The notes beneath the pieces are model-generated. The model searched no databases. It saw only the letters and a list, made by a program, of their open reading frames with translations, and was not told the DNA's origin. DNA of 53,251 nucleotides from Gracilibacillus halophilus YIM-C55.5 (GTDB lineage: Bacteria; Bacillota; Bacilli; Bacillales; Amphibacillaceae), in assembly GCF_000359605.1 (NCBI RefSeq), contig NZ_APML01000030.1:1-53251 (forward strand). Direction: 5' to 3'. Position numbers and translations under genes: made by a program. The first letter of the stretch is position 1; the number at the start of each line of letters is the position of its first letter. This document shows positions 15,824 to 24,208 of the stretch, piece after piece.

Positions 15824-17605
15824 CTGGTAACGAAAATTCGTTCCTTGTTTTTAAATATCCGATTAAAGTATAAAATGGTGATTTTGACCTCCCTAGTTCT
15901 GCTTGCCTTTAGTATTGGTGGTTTATCTGCCTTATACTATGCTTACCAATTGTACAATCAAGAAATCTACAGACAATCTGCCCAGTCGATTCAAGTATCC
16001 TCCAATTCCATTGATGCAGAATTGAAGAAAATGGAAAGTTTATCTTATCAAGTAGCGACAGATGCTTACGTTCAATCCTATTTAAAACAACTGCAACACA
16101 TCAACAATGGGTATAAACAATATATCACCGGTATGGAATTACGCAATCGTTTATTGCAAATTGGCGCTTTGAATAAATATGTCTCATCGATTCACGTTTA
16201 TGATGGGAACATGCGAGAATATGCGAGTGGCAATCATACAATTAATCTACTGCCTAGTCGTCTAGAGACGATTCAAACAATGACGAATGAACAAGGTGGT
16301 GGCATTAGTTGGGTGCCTCCTTCTAACGAAGACACATCACTCATTGCCGCAAGAGAGGTGCGAGATTACTTAGATTTTTCCTTAGAGAAGTTAGGCTTTA
16401 TCGTTATTCGTATTCATATTGATGACATCATCCACGATCTAACCCACAATCTAGCGAAAGAAGACACGACATTCATGATTTATAATAATCAACAAAAACA
16501 AATGTTTATCAATGATCCACAAAAAAATCGCATAATTGGAACAGATTTACACATGAATGAAAAAGGCTATCAAATGATAAAAAACGCTGGAGAACGATAT
16601 TTTGTCACATATTCTGAAGCTTCTTTCCTTGAATGGACTTATATGATTGTCACACCGTACAGCAATCTTTTTACAGTGATTACACAGGCACGAACGGCCG
16701 TTGTAGTGACGTATTTCGGACTTTTTTTATTCATGATTTATCTCGGATCGAAATTCACAGGAACGATTGTAGATCCGATCGAAAGTTTGAACCGAAAAAT
16801 GCAAAACGTCCAAATTGGAGATATGGATAATTACAATAAAGGTGTGAATGAAAAATATCCTACTGATGAAGCGGGCGAAATGCATAGAAATTTTAATAAA
16901 ATGATGCAACATATCAACGATTTAATTGATGAAAATTATAAAAAACAATTAATAATGAAAGAATCGGAATTTCAAACGTTGCAGGCACAAGTAAATCCGC
17001 ACTTTCTTTACAATACGTTAGAGTCGATGAACTGGTCAGCTAAAATCGCAGGGCAACAAAGAATCTCGCAAATGGCAGAATCTCTTGGCTATGTGTTACG
17101 AGCTTCAATTAATATGAAAGAAACATATATATCACTAAAAGAAGAAGTGGCCATTGTCGATCATTATATTAATATTCAGCGGTATCGTTTTGAAGAGCGG
17201 CTTCAATTTCAAAAACTAATCCCTTCACACTTGTTAGTAAGCACAGTCCCGAAATTTATCATTCAACCGATCATTGAAAATGCGATACGTTATGGACTAC
17301 AAGAAATGATAGAACCTTGTATGATCTGTTTACAGGTAAAAGAAACCCAAGAGCGAATTCAAATCATGGTTTCCGATAATGGTCCTGGGATTGATCCTAA
17401 CATCCGTTCCCAATTGGCTACAGGAACATTTCGGTCAAAAGGAACTGGTATTGGTTTACGCAACATTCATGAACGACTCAACATGCTTTATGGCCCTCCG
17501 TTCGGTATAGATATCGTTAATGGAAAACATCGCGGAGTCACTGTAACGATTACTTTACCTATAGAAAGGAGAGACGAAGGTGTACAAAGCGCTGTTAGTA
17601 GATGA
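15824..17605 (+). CDS. YesM-type sensor histidine kinase
   Basis: A membrane kinase of the LytS/YesM group: helix 1 near the N-terminus, a long extracellular sensor region, helix 2 (about residues 283-305), a HAMP linker, then His_kinase. The phosphorylated His lies in NPHFLYNTLE (about residue 386 counted from TTG 15845), and the HATPase domain has DNGPGID and GTGIGLRN. The ribosome site GAGGTGA (15811-15817) sits 6 bp ahead of CTG 15824 but 27 bp ahead of TTG 15845, so the rare CTG start is more likely. Its stop overlaps the response regulator gene. It probably senses a sugar for the ABC importer downstream. Confidence 0.85.
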   Translation: MVTKIRSLFLNIRLKYKMVILTSLVLLAFSIGGLSALYYAYQLYNQEIYRQSAQSIQVSSNSIDAELKKMESLSYQVATDAYVQSYLKQLQHINNGYKQYITGMELRNRLLQIGALNKYVSSIHVYDGNMREYASGNHTINLLPSRLETIQTMTNEQGGGISWVPPSNEDTSLIAAREVRDYLDFSLEKLGFIVIRIHIDDIIHDLTHNLAKEDTTFMIYNNQQKQMFINDPQKNRIIGTDLHMNEKGYQMIKNAGERYFVTYSEASFLEWTYMIVTPYSNLFTVITQARTAVVVTYFGLFLFMIYLGSKFTGTIVDPIESLNRKMQNVQIGDMDNYNKGVNEKYPTDEAGEMHRNFNKMMQHINDLIDENYKKQLIMKESEFQTLQAQVNPHFLYNTLESMNWSAKIAGQQRISQMAESLGYVLRASINMKETYISLKEEVAIVDHYINIQRYRFEERLQFQKLIPSHLLVSTVPKFIIQPIIENAIRYGLQEMIEPCMICLQVKETQERIQIMVSDNGPGIDPNIRSQLATGTFRSKGTGIGLRNIHERLNMLYGPPFGIDIVNGKHRGVTVTITLPIERRDEGVQSAVSR

Positions 17606-18332
17606 TGAACGAATGATTTTAGATGGAATAGCAGCGATTGTCGATTGGGATAAACATGGTATTACGTTGATTGGCAAAGCAATGAACGGGATCGAAGCCT
17701 GTTCGATGATTGAATCGAATCCACCCGATATCGTCATTACTGATATAACAATGCCAGGAATGGATGGCATTTCGTTAGTGAGAAAATGTAACGCCGTATA
17801 TCCATTTCTGAAGTGGATCGTACTATCAGGATATAATGAATTTGAATATGCTCAACAAGCGATGCGCTACGGTGTCCGTCATTACTTGTTGAAGCCGTGC
17901 AATGAAGAACAAATATCGGAAGCTTTAATAGAAGTAATTGATGACAGAAAAAAAGAGGGATGGGACGAAATGTCTAAAATGCGTGCCTCTTTACCTGAAG
18001 TTTCCTCCATTGTAAGAGATATATTGATATTGATTGATAAACATATGGCGAATCCAGACTTATCATTACAATGGATTGCTAGTCATTGGTTGTATATGAA
18101 TCCCGATTATCTAGGCAAGTTATTTAAAAAAGAAATGGGTCAACGGTTTTCTACTTATGTTATGGAAGTAAGGACACAGCGAGCGATTGAAATGATCAAA
18201 ACGCAAGACGATATCCGTGTATTTGAATTGGCTGAAAACTTAGGTTTTGGCAATAACCCGCAATATTTTAGCCAAATATTTAAACGAATTCATGGCATCA
18301 CACCATCTGAAATGATCAAGAATGATCTCTAG
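17580..18332 (+). CDS. YesN-type response regulator, AraC output domain
   Basis: A 250-residue regulator. The receiver domain spans residues 1-120 with acidic pocket Asp8/Asp9, phospho-acceptor Asp55 in ITDITMPGMDG, and Lys in YLLKPCN. An AraC-type double helix-turn-helix follows (about 145-250, ending in FSQIFKRIHGITPSEM). It lacks the long middle domain of full-size YesN proteins. The GTG start lies inside the kinase gene, behind AAAGGAGA, so the pair is translationally coupled. It should activate the binding-protein and permease genes that follow. Confidence 0.88.
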   Translation: MYKALLVDDERMILDGIAAIVDWDKHGITLIGKAMNGIEACSMIESNPPDIVITDITMPGMDGISLVRKCNAVYPFLKWIVLSGYNEFEYAQQAMRYGVRHYLLKPCNEEQISEALIEVIDDRKKEGWDEMSKMRASLPEVSSIVRDILILIDKHMANPDLSLQWIASHWLYMNPDYLGKLFKKEMGQRFSTYVMEVRTQRAIEMIKTQDDIRVFELAENLGFGNNPQYFSQIFKRIHGITPSEMIKNDL

Positions 18333-18385
18333 TTTTTGAACATTTATCACTGTTTTTTCTATCATGGTCAATCACCAACGTTTGC

Positions 18386-18411
18386 TATACTAATGATTGT
18401 AATCGCTTCCA
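18386..18411 (+). promoter_or_regulatory. Promoter -10 and CcpA cre site of the sugar ABC operon
   Basis: TATACT (18386-18391) has no good -35 box, as expected for a promoter that needs an activator such as the YesN-type regulator. TGTAATCGCTTCCA (18398-18411) matches the cre consensus TGWAANCGNTNWCA at all but one position and covers the start region, a position where CcpA blocks initiation. This ties the operon to carbon catabolite repression. Confidence 0.7.
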
Positions 18412-18435
18412 TTAACTTAAAAAGGAGGAAAAGGT

Positions 18436-19764
18436 ATGAGAAAAGGATGGATTATATTACTGGGAATTGTGTTTGTATTTTGGTTGAGTGCCTGTGGAAA
18501 TGATGAACCATCTGATCAATCTGATGATAGCGATGATTCAAGTGAAACGAATCAAGAAGCTACTGATGAAAATGATGAGGCGAGTAGTGATACAACGCTT
18601 CGGATTGCGTGGTGGGGGTCACAACCACGACATGACTATACACTTGAAGTGATTGACATGTATGAGGAACAGTCAGGGATCACCATCGAGCCCGAATACG
18701 CTAGCTGGGAAGATTATTGGCAGAAACTCGCTCCTCAAGCAGCGGCCAATGAGTTACCCGATATTATCGCAATGGATTTATCTTATTTATCTCAATACGC
18801 AGAAAATAATCAATTAGCCGATTTAACACCTTATCTGGAAAATCAAATTGATGTATCCAAGATTTCAGAGGATATCATCAGTGGTGGTGAAGTCGGGGAT
18901 GGTTTATACGGATTTAACTTAGGTGTAAACGCAGTCGGTTTTCATTATAATCCTGAGATGTTAACTGAAATCGGGATTGATGCTGAACAATTACAAGATT
19001 GGACATGGGAAGATTATCAAGAAATTTCCCAACAAGCAGTTGACGCTGGATACTATTTTGATAATGGACTGCAAGCGGATGTGTTTTTTAATTACTATCT
19101 ACGCACACAAGGGAAGCGACTATATGCTGAAGACGGGAATGGATTAGGATATGAAGATGATCAACTATTTGTCGATTTCTTTACAATCGTGAAAGAACAA
19201 GTTGAAACGGAAGCGACACCAACTCCAGACTTTATGGCGCAATTAGCTGGCCCAGAAGACGATCCAGTGGTAAAAGGGGAAGGAGTTGGCATCTTCCAAT
19301 GGTCCAACCAATTCGTTGGTCTTGAAGATATTTCAGGCTTGGAATTTGATATGGCTCCGATGCCAGGACCAAATGTAGCAGATGGTCTGTTTTTAAAACC
19401 AAGTATGTTCTTTTCAATCTCTGAAAATTCCGAAGCAAAAGAAGAGGCAGCTAAATTTATTAGTTATTTTGTGAATGATATCGAGGCCAACAAATTAATT
19501 TTAGGTGATCGTGGTGTGCCAGTGAATTCAGACGTTAAAGAAGCATTAAAGAGTGAAGTATCCGCTTCACAAGCCGAAGTATTTGAGTATATTGAATGGG
19601 TAGAAAATAACAGTACACCAATGGGGGCTGCAGATCCAGCAGGTGCTGGTGAAATTATAGCAGAGTTAGAAAATTTATCAGAGCAAATCTCTTATGGCGA
19701 AATTACGCCAGAAGAAGCGGCTCAACATTTCCGTACACAAGCTGAAAGTATGTTAGGCAATTAA
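18436..19764 (+). CDS. Sugar-binding lipoprotein of a carbohydrate ABC importer
   Basis: A 442-residue family 1 extracellular solute-binding protein. The signal peptide ends in lipobox LSAC with Cys20, followed by an acidic Asp/Ser/Glu linker of about 35 residues, then the binding domain starting TLRIAWWGSQPRHDYT. It captures an oligosaccharide outside the membrane. It corresponds in position to YesO of the B. subtilis yes locus; the sugar itself is not readable. The strongly acidic linker fits a halotolerant host. A large hairpin separates it from the permease genes. Confidence 0.88.
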   Translation: MRKGWIILLGIVFVFWLSACGNDEPSDQSDDSDDSSETNQEATDENDEASSDTTLRIAWWGSQPRHDYTLEVIDMYEEQSGITIEPEYASWEDYWQKLAPQAAANELPDIIAMDLSYLSQYAENNQLADLTPYLENQIDVSKISEDIISGGEVGDGLYGFNLGVNAVGFHYNPEMLTEIGIDAEQLQDWTWEDYQEISQQAVDAGYYFDNGLQADVFFNYYLRTQGKRLYAEDGNGLGYEDDQLFVDFFTIVKEQVETEATPTPDFMAQLAGPEDDPVVKGEGVGIFQWSNQFVGLEDISGLEFDMAPMPGPNVADGLFLKPSMFFSISENSEAKEEAAKFISYFVNDIEANKLILGDRGVPVNSDVKEALKSEVSASQAEVFEYIEWVENNSTPMGAADPAGAGEIIAELENLSEQISYGEITPEEAAQHFRTQAESMLGN

Positions 19765-19774
19765 TGATCTTAAC

Positions 19775-19823
19775 CAATGGAAATATTCATACGGTCCTCT
19801 AGCCGTCATGAATATTTCCATTG
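19775..19823 (+). other. Long intercistronic hairpin
   Basis: CAATGGAAATATTCAT (19775-19790) pairs perfectly with the complementary arm at 19808-19823, with a partly paired CGG/CCG inside. No T-run follows, so it is not a full terminator. Hairpins in this position typically protect the binding-protein message or reduce read-through, giving more binding protein than permease. Confidence 0.7.
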
Positions 19824-19854
19824 ATTGCACCGTTGACAAATCGGAGGTGATATT

Positions 19855-20751
19855 ATGCAATCCAATCTAAAACAAAATTTATGGGGATATTTTTTTATTG
19901 GACCGTTTATCATCGGTTTTCTCGCCTTTACCATTATCCCCATTTTGGCTTCTTTTTATTTTTCGTTTACGTCCTATGATTTATTTACAACACCGCAGTG
20001 GATTGGCTTGGAGAATTTTAAGAAAATGTTTACAGAAGATCCAAGATATCTCCATTCATTACGAATTACGTTTATTTATGTTTTTGTCGGTGTGCCGTTA
20101 CGATTAGGTTTTGCGTTATTAGTAGCTATGCTATTAAATACAGCTTCACGGGCTGTTGGTCTCTATCGGACGCTTTATTATTTGCCGTCGTTAATTGGTG
20201 GCAGTGTAGCAGTAGCTATTATGTGGCGCAATATTTTTGGTGATGAAGGTATTGTGAATCTCGCATTAATGACTATCGGTATCGATGCTGTCCGATGGTT
20301 TGGTAATCCAACAGCTGCATTATGGATGTTAATTTTTCTTTCCGTCTGGCAATTCGGTTCTTCTATGTTAATTTTCTTGGCAGGGTTAAAGTCGATCCCT
20401 CACAGTTATTATGAAGCAGCCAGTGTGGATGGCGCGAGTTTTTTACAAAAGTTCACTCGTATTACGATCCCCATGCTCAGTCCAGTCATTTTATTTAATG
20501 CGATTATGCAAACGATCGCTGCGTTTATGACATTTGTTCCAGCTTTCATTATTTCAAAAGGTACAGGTGGTCCGTTAGACGGAACATTGCTCTACTCTCT
20601 TTATTTATTTAAACAAGGGTTTGAATTTTTCCATATGGGATATGCTTCGGCAATGGCTTGGGTGATGTTAATTATTATCGCCATCTTAACGTCGCTTATC
20701 TTTTTCTCTTCAAGATTCTGGGTTCATTACGAGTCAGAAGGGGGGCGATAA
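19855..20751 (+). CDS. Carbohydrate ABC permease 1 (YesP/MalF type)
   Basis: A 298-residue six-helix permease. The EAA-type coupling loop reads YYEAASVDGASFLQKFTRITIPMLSP, abbreviated here as EAASVDGAS...ITIPML, and is diagnostic for CUT1 sugar importers. The opening (GPFIIGFLAFTIIPI) is typical of the MalF/UgpA subfamily. A GGAGGTG ribosome site precedes the ATG. The second permease starts 3 bp after the stop. Confidence 0.88.
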   Translation: MQSNLKQNLWGYFFIGPFIIGFLAFTIIPILASFYFSFTSYDLFTTPQWIGLENFKKMFTEDPRYLHSLRITFIYVFVGVPLRLGFALLVAMLLNTASRAVGLYRTLYYLPSLIGGSVAVAIMWRNIFGDEGIVNLALMTIGIDAVRWFGNPTAALWMLIFLSVWQFGSSMLIFLAGLKSIPHSYYEAASVDGASFLQKFTRITIPMLSPVILFNAIMQTIAAFMTFVPAFIISKGTGGPLDGTLLYSLYLFKQGFEFFHMGYASAMAWVMLIIIAILTSLIFFSSRFWVHYESEGGR

Positions 20752-20754
20752 CAG

Positions 20755-21594
20755 ATGAAAGCACAATATCCAAAGAAGATCATCTATCATTTGATGGTTG
20801 GTGGATTGGCCGTCTTGCTGCTGTATCCAGTGATTTGGTTACTGATGAGTTCCTTTAAAGTAAGTGAACAAATATTTATCACCGCAGACTCCCTTATTCC
20901 GAATCCGTTTGTTTTCAGTAATTATGTTCAAGGTTGGGAAGGATTCGGAGATTATGGCTTTGGTGTATTTATAAAAAATACCATGATATTTGTCCTTCTC
21001 GTATTACTAGGTCATTTGTTGTCATGCTCACTGATCGCCTTTGGGTTTGCTCGGTTACAGTTTGTTGGGCGGAGATTTTGGTTTGCAATTATGATTATGA
21101 CATTAATGTTACCTTATGAAGTTGTCATGATCCCACAATACATTATTTTCGCACAATTGGATTGGTTAAACTCATTAAAGCCTCTTGTTGTTCCAGCTTA
21201 TTTTGGTCATCCATTTTTTATCTTTTTGCTTGTTCAATTTATTCGAACGATTCCACGTGAGCTAGACGAAGCGGCCATTATTGATGGGTGTAATATTTTT
21301 AGTGTGTATACGCGAATTATTCTGCCGTTGATTGTCCCAGCGTTAGCGACTACTGCGATTTTCACTTTTTATTGGACATGGGATAATTTGTTAGGTCCGG
21401 TTTTGTATTTGAATAGTCCATCGAAATATACGGTATCGATGGCGTTAAATATGTTCTTAAGCAATGAAACGGTATCAAATTGGGGCGCGATGTTTGCGAT
21501 GTCGATCGTATCTTTAATTCCGGTGTTTGTCATATTCTTTATCTTTCAGCGATATGTGGTTGAAGGAATTAGTACCAGTGGTCTGAAGGGATAA
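20755..21594 (+). CDS. Carbohydrate ABC permease 2 (YesQ/MalG type)
   Basis: A 279-residue CUT1 permease, the MalG-like partner of the gene upstream, with coupling loop [12 protein letters not shown]...[10 protein letters not shown] and a short cytoplasmic end ([11 protein letters not shown]) typical of this subunit. Its ribosome site (GGGGG) lies in the end of the preceding gene. No ATPase is encoded in the operon, as in most CUT1 loci of Bacilli, where a shared MsmX-type ATPase serves many importers. Confidence 0.88.
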   Translation: MKAQYPKKIIYHLMVGGLAVLLLYPVIWLLMSSFKVSEQIFITADSLIPNPFVFSNYVQGWEGFGDYGFGVFIKNTMIFVLLVLLGHLLSCSLIAFGFARLQFVGRRFWFAIMIMTLMLPYEVVMIPQYIIFAQLDWLNSLKPLVVPAYFGHPFFIFLLVQFIRTIPRELDEAAIIDGCNIFSVYTRIILPLIVPALATTAIFTFYWTWDNLLGPVLYLNSPSKYTVSMALNMFLSNETVSNWGAMFAMSIVSLIPVFVIFFIFQRYVVEGISTSGLKG

Positions 21595-21612
21595 AGAAAG
21601 GAGGCCATTAGC

Positions 21613-22239
21613 ATGAGTGCCATATATCGACTGTTGGAATGGGTAACGAAACTAGCTTATCTGAATTTGCTATGGATAGTGTTTAGTATGCTCGGTTTTG
21701 TTGTAGCTGGCTTGTTTCCAGCTACAGCTGCAACCTTTACCGTTTCAAGAGATTGGGTAATGGGAAAAGGTGACATTAAAATTTGGCCAGTGTTTTGGAA
21801 CGCATACAAGCAATCATTTGTAAGCTCAAATATTTTGGGTTATTTTATAGCCCTTGTCGCCTATATTCTGTATTTAGACTTTTTCTTTCTTACGGTTACT
21901 TCTTCGCAATATGCTTTATTATTAACGATTCCATTTCTTTCTTTCAGCCTATTATTTCTGTTAACAACTTGCTATGCATTTCCAGTGTACGTATATTATC
22001 AGATGACTGTGTGGCAAGTCATTAAAAGTGCTTTTGTCATCATGATTGTCAATCCATTAACGACTTTAATGATCGTATTTGGACAGATAGGTATTTTGAC
22101 CATTTTGTGGCATTTTCAAGGATTGATGATATTCTTTAGTATGAGTGTATCATCCATTAGTTTCATGATACCGGCCAAACGCGCATTTCAACATGTTCAT
22201 GCAAGACATGATAAGAAAGTCGCCATTGATTCACAGTAA
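21613..22239 (+). CDS. YesL-like DUF624 membrane protein
   Basis: A 208-residue protein with about five hydrophobic segments, opening with LEWVTKLAYLNLLWIVFSMLGF, a stretch characteristic of DUF624 (YesL). Members almost always accompany YesMN-regulated sugar importers; their role is unproven, possibly in transporter assembly or sensing. AGGAGG precedes the ATG by a proper distance. It ends the sugar-uptake operon. Confidence 0.8.
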   Translation: MSAIYRLLEWVTKLAYLNLLWIVFSMLGFVVAGLFPATAATFTVSRDWVMGKGDIKIWPVFWNAYKQSFVSSNILGYFIALVAYILYLDFFFLTVTSSQYALLLTIPFLSFSLLFLLTTCYAFPVYVYYQMTVWQVIKSAFVIMIVNPLTTLMIVFGQIGILTILWHFQGLMIFFSMSVSSISFMIPAKRAFQHVHARHDKKVAIDSQ

Positions 22240-22293
22240 AAAATGCCCCTCTGCCTATTCTATAAAAAAACTATATCGAATTTGAAATAATAT

Positions 22294-22311
22294 TGTAATA
22301 TTTCTATTACA
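22294..22311. promoter_or_regulatory. Palindrome ahead of the NlpC/P60 gene
   Basis: TGTAAT and ATTACA flank six bases to give a perfect 6+6 palindrome. It resembles a dimeric regulator site but fits neither the 17-bp TnrA consensus nor the directly repeated WalR box. The binding protein is unknown. Confidence 0.3.
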
Positions 22312-22421
22312 TGATTGAAATCATCGTATGTTATACTGCTAACGGAATCAAAATTAAAGTACCCAACATAGATTAATAGATAAAAGAATTGATTAATTTT
22401 ATTAGAAGGCAGGGGAGTTAC

Positions 22422-23627
22422 GTGATCAGTCTTAATCAGATCTCAAAGAAGTTAACCGTTAGTGCAGTTATTTTTGGAAGTGTTTTCGTCATACATAATC
22501 AAGTTCAAGCAGAAACACAAGAAGAGATCCAGTCCCAACGTGAAGAAGTTCAATCAGAAATTGATGATAAAGAAGCCGAATTACAATCATTGAAAGATGA
22601 ATTGGTAGCGTTGAATGAAGACATTGCGAGAATAAATGAAGCAATCGAAAGTAATGAGCAAAAAATAACTGATACTAAAGATCAGATTGCTCAAGTCGAA
22701 GAACAGATTGAGCCTCTAAATGAAGAAATTGCGCAACTGGAAGAGAAAATTGCCAAACGTAACAAAATTTTAGAAGAACGTGTCTCTACCTTACAAGAAA
22801 AAGGCGGTTCACAAAGTTATTTGGAAGTTATATTTGGTGCAACAGATTTTCTTGATTTCGTTGATCGTATGACCCTCGTAAACAAAATCACTAAGTCAGA
22901 TCAAGAATTACTTAATAGTCAAAAAGAAGATAAAGAAGCGGTCGAGGATAAAAAAGAAGAATTAGACCAAAAATTATCTGATTTAAAAGACATGAAAGCA
23001 GAGTACGAAGCGATGCAAACACAAGTGAAAGAACAAAAAGAGCAAAGTGAAGCATATAAAGAAGAATTAGAAGCGAAAGAAGAAGCAAATCAGGACGTAT
23101 TAGATGACTTAAATGTCGAAGAACAAGTTTTAGCGAACAAAGAAGCAGCACTTGAAGATGCTCAAAACCAAATGAATAGTCATTCGAATGATATTGAGCA
23201 ATTTTCAAGTAATTCAAACAATCATCAAGTAGCTAGTGGAGATGTGCAAACAGTCATTAATGTTGGGAAAAAATATATTGGTAATTCTTCGTATGGATTT
23301 AGTCGCGGAAGATCTGCTAAAGACATTGCTAACGGGATCTTTGACTGCTCTGCCTTTGTTAGCTGGGCATTTAGGCAAGCAGGTGTAAGTCTGCCAGCTA
23401 GTACAGCGGGTTTATCTAGTACTGGATCTAGAGTTTCACCAAGTGATATGCAACCAGGAGATCTCGTTTTCTTTAATACGTATAAAACCAACGGTCACGT
23501 AGGTATATATGTTGGAAATAACGAATTTATTGGTTCACAAAGTTCAACTGGTGTAGCAATTGCTGATATGAGTAGTGGCTACTGGAATGATAAATTCGCT
23601 GGTCACGTACGCCGTGTGATGAATTAA
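22422..23627 (+). CDS. Secreted NlpC/P60 peptidoglycan endopeptidase with coiled coil (CwlO-like)
   Basis: About 401 residues. A signal peptide ends near VQAETQ, followed by a long Glu/Lys/Gln-rich coiled coil (about residues 35-260), a Ser/Asn linker and a C-terminal NlpC/P60 domain. Catalytic Cys309 lies in FDCSAFVSW and His359 in NGHVGIY. The layout is that of CwlO-type D,L-endopeptidases, which cut stem peptides for cell elongation and whose coiled coil is controlled by FtsEX. GTG 22422 follows AGGGGAG closely; an in-frame upstream start at 22389 has no ribosome site. A strong terminator follows. Confidence 0.87.
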   Translation: MISLNQISKKLTVSAVIFGSVFVIHNQVQAETQEEIQSQREEVQSEIDDKEAELQSLKDELVALNEDIARINEAIESNEQKITDTKDQIAQVEEQIEPLNEEIAQLEEKIAKRNKILEERVSTLQEKGGSQSYLEVIFGATDFLDFVDRMTLVNKITKSDQELLNSQKEDKEAVEDKKEELDQKLSDLKDMKAEYEAMQTQVKEQKEQSEAYKEELEAKEEANQDVLDDLNVEEQVLANKEAALEDAQNQMNSHSNDIEQFSSNSNNHQVASGDVQTVINVGKKYIGNSSYGFSRGRSAKDIANGIFDCSAFVSWAFRQAGVSLPASTAGLSSTGSRVSPSDMQPGDLVFFNTYKTNGHVGIYVGNNEFIGSQSSTGVAIADMSSGYWNDKFAGHVRRVMN

Positions 23628-23634
23628 TAAGCAT

Positions 23635-23692
23635 AAAAAATCCGAACGATTTCGAATCCTTTTGGCCGATTCGAAAAACAGTTCGGATTTTT
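23635..23692. terminator. Bidirectional terminator
   Basis: AAAAATCCGAAC pairs with GTTCGGATTTTT, with an inner second pairing (TTCGAATC with GATTCGAA). It serves the NlpC/P60 gene and the convergent bacilliredoxin gene. Confidence 0.85.
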
Positions 23693-23721
23693 TATTGAAT
23701 CTTGTGTGGAATTTTACTGCA

Positions 23722-24147
23722 TTAGCAATAGGTTTGATAAGCTTGTGTCAATTGATTCACAATTTCCTCGACTTCGTGATCTTCAATATTTTCACGAGGA
23801 ATAAAATGTTGCAACTGTCCATTCTTTACAATCGCCATTGATGGTGAAGATGGTTCTACGTCAAAATATTCTCTCATAGCTGCTGTTGCTTCACGATCTT
23901 GGCCAGCAAAAACGGTTACTAATTGATTTGGCCGTTGTGGACTTTCTAATGAAGCAACAATCGCTGGACGAGCTAAACCTGCCGCACATCCGCAAATTGA
24001 ATTGACTACAACTAACGCCGGTTCTTCATTTTGGCTCATAAATTCTGACACTTCCTCAGGTGTCGTTAATTCTTGAAACCCTGCTTCTGTTAATTCGTCA
24101 CGCATCGGTTGCGTAATTTCTTTCATGTATTCTTCATATGCATTCAT
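23722..24147 (-). CDS. brxA: Bacilliredoxin BrxA (YphP)
   Basis: A 141-residue thioredoxin-like protein of the YphP/YqiW family (DUF1094). The active site CGC (Cys52, Cys54, in NSICGCAAG), FAGQDREATAAMREYF and PSSPSMAIVKNG match YphP more closely than YqiW. It removes bacillithiol from mixed disulfides on proteins after oxidative stress, and it implies the host makes bacillithiol. Ribosome site AAGGAGG fixes ATG 24147; an in-frame start at 24171 is upstream of that site. Confidence 0.88.
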   Translation of the reverse strand: MNAYEEYMKEITQPMRDELTEAGFQELTTPEEVSEFMSQNEEPALVVVNSICGCAAGLARPAIVASLESPQRPNQLVTVFAGQDREATAAMREYFDVEPSSPSMAIVKNGQLQHFIPRENIEDHEVEEIVNQLTQAYQTYC

Positions 24148-24208
24148 TTTTTGCCTCCTTATGGTTTGCATTGTAACAAATCGACGAAAATGTGACGAGA
24201 AAAATGCC

